From the IMG/VR virus record IMGVR_UViG_3300021960_000379, positions 1 through 28,374 of that record: a DNA stretch of 28,374 bases. One strand, 5' to 3'. Positions 24,130 through 28,374 of this stretch are shown one piece after another (position 1 is the stretch's first letter; the number at the start of each line of letters is the position of its first letter). The notes below the pieces were generated by a model. The model was not told where the DNA came from, did no database searches, and saw only the letters and a list, made by a program, of their open reading frames with translations. The stretch comes from a virus. The position numbers and the translations under genes were made by a program.

Positions 24130-24444
24130 ATGAAAAACCAACCAAAACAAATACAGCACTTACTTACGGAAGTTAATTGCAGACTAGAGCATGGCGTAGA
24201 AGATCCACACCTGCAATACGTGCATGAGCAATTGAAGTTAGCAAACTCCGCACCCATAATACAGGAGCACCACATTGCAGATCTTTGCTCACGCATTGCT
24301 AACGAGTTCGGGAGTACTCTTGCTGATTACTGGAATACCAAGTGCGTAGAGAAAGATTTGCCACCTATTTATGATAGGGGTGATTGTCGCAGTATCATTG
24401 CATCACACGTTAAGGAATGGAGTGAAACAATCCTAACCAACTAG
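24130..24444 (+). CDS. Hypothetical helical protein (104 aa)
   Basis: A mainly helical soluble protein: IQHLLTEVNCRLEHG, LQYVHEQLKLANS, HHIADLCSRIANEFGSTLADYW and CRSIIASHVKEWSETIL. No domain is recognised. The start context AACCAACTATG is similar to those of its neighbours, without a Shine-Dalgarno sequence. It is the last gene of the tightly packed early cluster. A 165-nt non-coding segment with its own promoter-like and structured RNA elements follows. Confidence 0.6.
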   Translation: MKNQPKQIQHLLTEVNCRLEHGVEDPHLQYVHEQLKLANSAPIIQEHHIADLCSRIANEFGSTLADYWNTKCVEKDLPPIYDRGDCRSIIASHVKEWSETILTN

Positions 24445-24447
24445 AAC

Positions 24448-24475
24448 TTGACACGACTACCGCCTGCACTACTGT
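24448..24475 (+). promoter_or_regulatory. Candidate promoter for the copy A leader
   Basis: TTGACA at 24448-24453 is a perfect sigma-70 -35 consensus, 4 nt after the stop of the preceding gene. TACTGT at 24470-24475 (16-nt spacer) is a partial -10 match. A transcript starting at about 24482 would begin a few bases before the first hairpin of the leader. The copy B leader has TTGACA at nearly the same distance (43 versus 41 nt) from its first hairpin, which strengthens both calls. The -10 elements are weak. Confidence 0.55.
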
Positions 24476-24487
24476 AGGTGACTTAAT

Positions 24488-24606
24488 TCGGCCTTCTCCC
24501 CGATACATGAACAATTCTTTTTACAGTATATCCCATCTTTTGGTTGAGCGTAGAGGCACTAAGTGTCTCGGAGAAGTACGCTCCTGAGAGGTGGGATGTT
24601 TTTTTT
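24488..24606 (+). promoter_or_regulatory. Pseudoknotted structured RNA leader, copy A (unknown class)
   Basis: The elements in order are as follows. Hairpin P0 is TCGG/CCGA (24488-24491 with 24500-24503), with the 8-nt loop 24492-24499. A linker containing CATGAA follows. P1 is 14 bp with several G-U pairs (24530-24543 with 24584-24597), then a TT bulge (24544-24545). P1b is GAGCGTA/TACGCTC (24546-24552 with 24577-24583). P2 is GAGGCAC/GTGTCTC (24553-24559 with 24563-24569). The 3' bulge GGAGAAG (24570-24576) is exactly complementary to loop bases CTTCTCC (24493-24499), giving a pseudoknot. A run of eight T (24599-24606) follows P1, as in an intrinsic terminator, and GATATG starts the next gene. 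The P1 3' strand contains GAGGT, a potential ribosome site that would be sequestered. I read it as a regulatory leader or terminated small RNA. Confidence 0.72.
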
Positions 24607-24609
24607 GAT

Positions 24610-25161
24610 ATGAATAAACTTAAATTTTACCAAGATATATTAGATGTCGTGCTCACCGAGCCAGAACACAAAGGCAACTCCACTTTAGTAAACATTAAAA
24701 CACAACTACGAGGCTTAATTCAAGGGGAAGAGTTATGTGGCATGTTTGGTATTGATATTAAAGATATAGCAACACATCCAGTTCACTATAAAAAACTAAG
24801 CGAGCACCAACGCCTTGTCTTTATGGATGGCGAAAACAGAAAGATTGCTTGGCCAGATGACGGAAGGCAACCGAAAGACGAGTGGTTGTATGTAATCTCT
24901 TTCCCAACAGGGGCATATATATTTGGTAGAGATTACCCCATAAAAACCTTTGAGGCATTCTTTCAAGAATTGCGTCAGTATAGCCCTAAGTACACCGACT
25001 CAAAAAACAAAGCCTTGTACTATACCCCTGATAAAACAAGAGATGTACATGATGCGTTTAGTGAAATACTAGGACGGCACCGCAACGATGTTGATAAAGA
25101 ATTAAAAGAAATAAAAAAGCAAAAATTAAGGGAAGAGCTTGCTGCACTTGACAAAGAGTAG
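24610..25161 (+). CDS. Hypothetical protein with C-terminal coiled coil, own leader (183 aa)
   Basis: I start at ATG 24610 (MNKLKFYQD). An in-frame TTG at 24544 would place the structured leader inside the gene and has no ribosome site. The protein has an N-terminal helical part, a central strand pair WLYVISFPTGAYIFG (about 110-124) followed by the helix TFEAFFQELRQYSPKY, and a Lys/Glu coiled coil at the end (KELKEIKKQKLREELAAL). Similar SFPTGAYIFG-type proteins occur in phages, but I know no function. The gene looks more A/T-rich than its neighbours and sits between two promoter-plus-RNA elements, so it may have been acquired as an independent unit. Confidence 0.75.
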   Translation: MNKLKFYQDILDVVLTEPEHKGNSTLVNIKTQLRGLIQGEELCGMFGIDIKDIATHPVHYKKLSEHQRLVFMDGENRKIAWPDDGRQPKDEWLYVISFPTGAYIFGRDYPIKTFEAFFQELRQYSPKYTDSKNKALYYTPDKTRDVHDAFSEILGRHRNDVDKELKEIKKQKLREELAALDKE

Positions 25162-25176
25162 AGAGAGTAATTAGAT
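25148..25176 (+). promoter_or_regulatory. Candidate promoter for the copy B leader and replication genes
   Basis: TTGACA at 25148-25153 lies inside the last codons of the preceding gene. TTAGAT at 25171-25176 follows with a 17-nt spacer (3 of 6 -10 matches). A start at about 25183 would precede the first hairpin of the leader by about 8 nt, closely mirroring copy A. It would drive the initiator, helicase and methyltransferase genes independently of the upstream cluster. Confidence 0.5.
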
Positions 25177-25190
25177 ACGCATAAATCTTA

Positions 25191-25309
25191 CGGCTGTAGC
25201 AGGCCGAATGATAGACCATGAAGATTAAATATATTTACCAAACCTCGCAGTTGAGATCAATGGGTAGTTTATCGCCCACTGCTACGATTTCCTGCGAGGT
25301 TTAATTTTT
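25191..25309 (+). promoter_or_regulatory. Pseudoknotted structured RNA leader, copy B (unknown class)
   Basis: It has the same architecture as copy A with different helix sequences. P0 is CGGC/GCCG (25191-25194 with 25203-25206), with the 8-nt loop 25195-25202. The linker contains CATGAA. P1 is AAACCTCGCAG with CTGCGAGGTTT (25240-25250 with 25292-25302), a perfect 11 bp, then a TT bulge (25251-25252). P1b is GAGATC/GATTTC (25253-25258 with 25286-25291). P2 is TGGGT/GCCCA (25261-25265 with 25274-25278). The 7-nt 3' bulge CTGCTAC (25279-25285) is exactly complementary to loop bases GTAGCAG (25196-25202). A T run (25305-25309) and GATATGAA follow. The GAGGT of a possible ribosome site lies within the P1 3' strand, 12 nt before the initiator ATG. 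Confidence 0.75.
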
Positions 25310-25312
25310 GAT

Positions 25313-26086
25313 ATGAAAAACTCGTTCATACTTTATAACGACTTACTGCCGACTGTGGAAAAGCTATCAGACGAAACAGCAGGCAGGTTGCTGAAGATGA
25401 TTTTGCAGTATGCCAATGGAGACAATCCAACAACCGACGATCTTGTGCTGGATGTAATCTTTGGATTGGTGCAGCAGCAAATCAAGCGGGATACCAAGAA
25501 GTATTCTGAGTACATTAAAAAGCAACGGGATAATGGGAAAAGGGGCGGTAGGCCAAAGAAGCCAGCGGTTAATCAGGAAACCCAAAAAACCCAACCCTTT
25601 TTAGAAAAACCCAAAAAAGCTGACAATGATAATGTTAATGTAAATGACAATGTAAGTGCTAGTGTTAATGACAAACAAGATACTCCCCCCATAATCCCCC
25701 CTAAAGGTGGGAATACGCCAATTCCTAAAAAGCCACACTTTGATCTCAGTCATGCAGAACAATCCAATATGGATGGTGACTTAGCCTTTGAGATATTCGA
25801 CGATTGGGCAAGAGCCACTGGCAAGACCTATCAGGATTGGGATATTGCATGGAGGAAAGCTTGCCGTGAATGGTTGCCAGACAAATACGCAAAGGTTAAA
25901 GCCAACCAACAGATACAGAACACCGAGATCAAATCAACTCCAGTCGAGCCTATCAACTGGCATAGCTTTGCAATTGAACAATATCCACAACTCAGGGACA
26001 AGCTGGAAACCGAGTACAAGCAATGGGACGACCTGCCGCAAAGCATTCAGGAAGCCATAACCGAGGACATCAAGAATGATTCATGA
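25313..26086 (+). CDS. Replication initiator / helicase loader candidate (DUF6291-like N-terminus)
   Basis: Residues 1-80 (SFILYNDLLPTVEKLSDETAGRLLKMILQYANG..., KYSEYIKKQRDNGKRGGRPKK) match the N-terminal domain seen in many phage replisome-organiser proteins (DUF6291 type), including the basic GKRGGRPK hinge. A low-complexity Asn/Asp/Val linker at 103-119 follows. A C-terminal helical domain with DDWARATGKTYQDWDIAWRKACREW (163-187) resembles the loader domains of DnaD/DnaT-like and lambda P-like replication proteins. It is directly followed by the DnaB gene with an 11-nt overlap, the expected partner: it should recognise the origin and load the helicase. The ATG follows the copy B RNA leader by only 3 nt and has no free ribosome site. 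Confidence 0.78.
   Translation: MKNSFILYNDLLPTVEKLSDETAGRLLKMILQYANGDNPTTDDLVLDVIFGLVQQQIKRDTKKYSEYIKKQRDNGKRGGRPKKPAVNQETQKTQPFLEKPKKADNDNVNVNDNVSASVNDKQDTPPIIPPKGGNTPIPKKPHFDLSHAEQSNMDGDLAFEIFDDWARATGKTYQDWDIAWRKACREWLPDKYAKVKANQQIQNTEIKSTPVEPINWHSFAIEQYPQLRDKLETEYKQWDDLPQSIQEAITEDIKNDS
25621..25672 (+). repeat. AATGT/AATGA-type short repeat inside the initiator gene
   Basis: A run of degenerate 6-nt units (variants of AATGTA, AATGAC, AATGTT) encodes an Asn/Asp/Val linker. In replication initiators such tracts often lie in the region that separates the DNA-binding and helicase-loading domains, and in some phages the DNA itself is part of the origin. Here the repeats could be origin iterons, but they are short and imperfect, so this is only a possibility. 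Confidence 0.45.
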
Positions 26087-27362
26087 CACAGTAACAGTAC
26101 CAGACTCTACGGAGTACGAGCAGGGGCTACTTGCCTGTTGCTTTCTAGACCCTAAGTGCATTCAGGATTCGATCTGCTCAGGCATTGAGGATGCCACATT
26201 CAGCACGATGTTCCATGCAGACATCTGGAGCGTACTGGTTCAGATGGATAAAGACGGGACACATCCCAGCGAAATTGAGGTAGCTGATTGTCTAGCGAGG
26301 GATCACGAACATGACAAGGGTGGTGCCTATCGGGAACTTAACACGCTCACAGAAGCCGCACAGACCACTGTAAGCATGCCGTTCTATATTAAGGAGGCTC
26401 TTCGTATATCTAAATTACGAAAGACCCGTGAAGGATGCTTAACCGCCCTTGATAGAATTACTAAGGACGACGACCCAGAACGCATTGCCAAAGATTTACT
26501 GCAAACACTCAGCGACTCGGCAACAGAAACTAGCCAAGACACAGACATTCCGACAGTCACAGAGAGCGTAATTAACGACCTCAAGCAACGAAACCAAGAC
26601 GGCAAGAAGTTCGTCGGGCTAGGCACAGGACTATCTAACCTTGATACCATCCTTGGGGGATTTCGTGAAAGCTCATTCAACATCATTGCTGGTCGTTCGA
26701 AGGCAGGGAAAACTACACTAGCCCTGCAAGTTGCAATACATAACGCAAAGCAAGGCATCTTCACTCGCATCTGGTCACTGGAAATGTCAGACGAGCAACT
26801 GCTATTCAAGGTGCTGTGTGCAATCGCTCAAGTAAATCCCAATAGGGCTAATGATTGCCTCCTAACGCAAGCGGAGTTTGATCGCCTAGAGTCTGCAAGG
26901 CACGAGATCTGCAAGCTTCCCCTAGCAATCAAGGACATTGCCAACGTAACAACAGAGAGGATTGCAGCACAACACAAACAGGACATCGCCAAGTACGGGC
27001 AAGCCTTCTGTGTGGTAGACTACCTGCAACTCGTCAGGTCTATCGAAAGGAAACTCTCACGGGAGCAGCAAGTGGCAACAATATCACGGGACTTCAAGAT
27101 CCTTTTCAAAGACACTAAAAGCCAAGGTCTTGTATTATGCCAACTCAATCGAGGATCAGAGTCCGAGAACAGGGAGCCACGCAAATCAGACCTTAGAGAG
27201 AGTGGAAGCCTTGAGTCAGATGCAGATTCCGTCACCATCCTTTACAATGACTTGCAAGACCCAGACAAAACTTGGGCTAAAGTTGCAGCTAATAGACATG
27301 GTGCTGAAGGTAAAGCCGCATTGTCTTTCAATAAACCAATCTCACATTTCACCAACTACTAA
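26076..27362 (+). CDS. dnaB: DnaB-family replicative DNA helicase
   Basis: The 428-aa product has the two-domain DnaB layout. The N-terminal helical domain (about 12-105) begins EYEQGLLACCFLDP and contains FHADIWSVLVQMDKDG. The RecA-like ATPase starts GTGLSNLDTILGGFRESSFNIIAGRSKAGKTTLA, with Walker A at 205-213; the catalytic Glu lies in WSLEMSDEQLL (236). Walker B is FCVVDYLQLV (311-320). Motif H4 is GLVLCQLNRGSE (351-362), followed by PRKSDLRESGSLESDADSV (368-386). Walker A reads GRSKAGKT instead of the usual GRPSMGKT, a variant that keeps the Lys and Thr. It unwinds the phage replication fork and is probably loaded by the protein encoded just upstream. The start ATG overlaps that gene by 11 nt. 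Confidence 0.95.
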   Translation: MIHDTVTVPDSTEYEQGLLACCFLDPKCIQDSICSGIEDATFSTMFHADIWSVLVQMDKDGTHPSEIEVADCLARDHEHDKGGAYRELNTLTEAAQTTVSMPFYIKEALRISKLRKTREGCLTALDRITKDDDPERIAKDLLQTLSDSATETSQDTDIPTVTESVINDLKQRNQDGKKFVGLGTGLSNLDTILGGFRESSFNIIAGRSKAGKTTLALQVAIHNAKQGIFTRIWSLEMSDEQLLFKVLCAIAQVNPNRANDCLLTQAEFDRLESARHEICKLPLAIKDIANVTTERIAAQHKQDIAKYGQAFCVVDYLQLVRSIERKLSREQQVATISRDFKILFKDTKSQGLVLCQLNRGSESENREPRKSDLRESGSLESDADSVTILYNDLQDPDKTWAKVAANRHGAEGKAALSFNKPISHFTNY

Positions 27363-27365
27363 CCA

Positions 27366-28154
27366 ATGACACGAAAGGATAAGAATGTGGCACAGCGTAA
27401 ATCAGAACTTCGATCTTTCCACTTATTTGCAGGGGCTGGAGGAGGAATCCTTGCTGACCTCTTGCTCGGACACCAAGTTATCGGAGCCTGCGAAATCGAA
27501 GAGTACCCAAGAGAAGTCTTGTTGCAACGACAACGGGACGGAATCCTGCCAAGGTTCCCAATCTGGGACGATGTCTGCACCTTCGATGGAAGACCGTGGA
27601 GAGGAACAATTGACGTTATTTGCGGAGGCTTCCCCTGCCAAGACATCAGTTCAGCAGGTAAGGGTGCAGGAATTACCGGAGCACGTTCAGGACTTTGGAA
27701 GGAGTACGCAAGAATCATTGATGAGGTACGGCCTAAGTATGTCTTTGCCGAAAACTCACCACTGCTTCGCACTAGGGGACTTGGAGTTGTCCTCGAAGAC
27801 TTGGCCGAAATGGGGTACCATGCAAGATGGGGCGTGTTGGGAGCTTGGCACGTCGGTGCGCCCCATAAAAGAAATAGGATGTGGGTACACGCTTCCAACA
27901 CCTGTTTGCAACCCGTCGAAAAGAAAACTAACAAACGGGAAGAGTCTTTCAGCAAAGGGAGTGAGATACGGCATATCAATGTATCAGATATGCGGTGGAA
28001 ACCCAGACCCGCAATTAGAAGAATGGATGATGGGCTGGCCTTTGGGTTGGACAGACTTAAAGCCATTGGAAATGGACAAGTTCCAGCAGTGGCAGCACTT
28101 GCATTCACGATTCTCAAACAGCGATTAACCAACGACACGAAAGGAAACCAATGA
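27366..28154 (+). CDS. DNA (cytosine-5) methyltransferase
   Basis: The 262-aa enzyme has the ordered C5 motifs: I, FHLFAGAGGG (18-27, SAM binding); IV, GGFPCQD (87-93, catalytic Cys91); VI, FAENSPL (127-133, Glu129-Asn130); VIII, HKRNRMWV (167-174); X, AIGNGQVPAVA (233-243). The variable region between VIII and X, which reads the target DNA, is only about 55 residues, so the recognition site is probably short. Phages use such enzymes to protect DNA from host restriction; no cognate restriction gene is visible. The start lies 3 nt after the helicase stop. A second long open frame overlaps nearly the whole gene (see separate entry), and its stop overlaps the next ATG (ATGA). Confidence 0.95.
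   Translation: MTRKDKNVAQRKSELRSFHLFAGAGGGILADLLLGHQVIGACEIEEYPREVLLQRQRDGILPRFPIWDDVCTFDGRPWRGTIDVICGGFPCQDISSAGKGAGITGARSGLWKEYARIIDEVRPKYVFAENSPLLRTRGLGVVLEDLAEMGYHARWGVLGAWHVGAPHKRNRMWVHASNTCLQPVEKKTNKREESFSKGSEIRHINVSDMRWKPRPAIRRMDDGLAFGLDRLKAIGNGQVPAVAALAFTILKQRLTNDTKGNQ
27385..28128 (+). CDS. Possible overlapping gene in the +1 frame of the methyltransferase (247 codons)
   Basis: A frame shifted by one base is open from ATG 27385 to 28128, within the methyltransferase gene. Its translation is protein-like rather than random. It starts with NFDLSTYLQGLEEE and has FAEASPAKTS (79-88), SSKTWPKWGTMQDGACWEL (136-154), GYTLPTPV (167-174) and LEEWMMGWPLGWTDLKPLE (211-229). I recall near-identical strings in phage proteins annotated beside or within cytosine methyltransferases. 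Those could themselves be alternate-frame readings of methyltransferase genes. The antisense strand is also open over the same span, so openness alone is weak evidence. No ribosome site precedes the ATG. Dual coding is a hypothesis only. Confidence 0.35.
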   Translation: MWHSVNQNFDLSTYLQGLEEESLLTSCSDTKLSEPAKSKSTQEKSCCNDNGTESCQGSQSGTMSAPSMEDRGEEQLTLFAEASPAKTSVQQVRVQELPEHVQDFGRSTQESLMRYGLSMSLPKTHHCFALGDLELSSKTWPKWGTMQDGACWELGTSVRPIKEIGCGYTLPTPVCNPSKRKLTNGKSLSAKGVRYGISMYQICGGNPDPQLEEWMMGWPLGWTDLKPLEMDKFQQWQHLHSRFSNSD

Positions 28155-28374
28155 GCGAATACAAAAACCCACTAGAAACCATACCGCCACTCACAAGGGA
28201 AGAATACTTTGCACTGCCGAATGAAATAGGAGGCTACCTAAAGAAACATCTAGGTCATATCACATGGGAAAATGGAAATAAACGTCATTATATCACCACA
28301 AATGCAGGTAGATGGGCAGATCAAGATGATTGCCCTAACGCAGAATGGAAAGCCACAACCTCGTACTTCTACGG
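28151..28374 (+). CDS. Hypothetical protein, 5' part, runs off right edge
   Basis: The ORF starts at ATG 28151, overlapping the methyltransferase TGA as ATGA, and is still open at the window end (74 codons seen). The protein begins MSEYKNPLETIPPLTREEYF and continues with YLKKHLGHITWENGN, RHYITTNAGRWADQDD and a C-terminal stretch with several Trp residues. No domain is recognised from this part. Its context suggests the rightward early operon continues beyond the window. Confidence 0.65.
   Translation, partial: MSEYKNPLETIPPLTREEYFALPNEIGGYLKKHLGHITWENGNKRHYITTNAGRWADQDDCPNAEWKATTSYFY

Noticed and set aside
24544-24609. TTG start that would extend the 183-aa protein by 22 codons
   Set aside because: The extension is exactly the structured RNA element and has no ribosome site; the ATG at 24610 matches the layout of the second leader.
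25162-25312. Type III toxin-antitoxin or CRISPR-like explanation for the structured leaders
   Set aside because: There are no tandem short repeats or spacers, and the neighbouring genes do not look like a ToxN nuclease or Cas proteins.
27359-28138. Long minus-strand open frame opposite the methyltransferase
   Set aside because: It is antisense to the conserved methyltransferase motifs, lacks a ribosome site and has a Ser/Pro/Leu-rich composition typical of antisense translations.
1-28374. tRNA genes, insertion sequences or CRISPR arrays
   Set aside because: Reading both strands I found no cloverleaf-like segment, transposase or regular repeat array; a tRNAscan search would be decisive for tRNAs.

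Overview
The window is part of a tailed double-stranded DNA phage genome. It encodes a T7-like (podovirus) virion, and the host is probably an aquatic Gram-negative bacterium. Leftward genes encode the full T7-type morphogenesis set: portal, scaffold, major capsid protein, tail tubular A and B, gp13/14/15/16-like internal virion proteins, a tail fibre with the T7 gp17 N-terminal domain, and small and large terminase. A lipoprotein signal peptide and GGAG/GAGG-type ribosome sites upstream of several late genes argue for a Gram-negative host that uses Shine-Dalgarno signals. No host genes, integrase, RNA polymerase or DNA polymerase are visible. The phage is therefore T7-like in its virion, but its divergent layout and DnaB-type replication genes are not classical T7.

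Layout. From 1 to 20939 everything reads leftward (late genes). In transcription order these are small virion or accessory proteins, a two-domain LamG protein, a lysis-like cassette (membrane coiled-coil protein, DUF1353-like protein, lipoprotein), portal, an unknown gene, scaffold, an intrinsic terminator with a structured leader, capsid, a long hairpin, tail tubular A and B, four internal virion proteins, tail fibre, TerS, a 52-codon ORF and the 5' part of TerL. A divergent control region lies at about 20940-21042. From 21043 to the right end everything reads rightward (replication, recombination and modification): a nuclease-like protein, a PD-(D/E)XK exonuclease, small accessory genes, a DUF3127-type single-strand DNA-binding protein, a run of five very small genes, an unknown gene with its own leader, a replication initiator/helicase-loader candidate, a DnaB helicase, a C5 cytosine methyltransferase and one partial gene.

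Most interesting feature. Two intergenic leaders, at about 24448-24609 and 25148-25312, have almost no common sequence in their helices but can fold into the same pseudoknotted RNA. Each has a TTGACA-type promoter and a 4-bp hairpin with an 8-nt loop. Seven of the eight loop bases pair with a 7-nt bulge of a second, long hairpin. That hairpin has a P1, UU bulge, P1b and P2 architecture, and then come a U tract and GATATGAA, which contains the start codon. The second copy sits directly in front of the replication initiator gene. This looks like a duplicated cis-regulatory RNA (or small RNA) of a class I do not recognise. Second in interest is a 247-codon open frame that overlaps almost the whole cytosine methyltransferase gene in the +1 frame and has protein-like motifs, so it may be dual coding.

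How the parts work together. The rightward operon would make the replication and recombination machinery and mark phage DNA by cytosine methylation. The leftward operon builds capsid, tail and packaging motor and contains the likely lysis genes. Late genes are tightly packed, often with TAATG stop/start junctions that suggest coupled translation.
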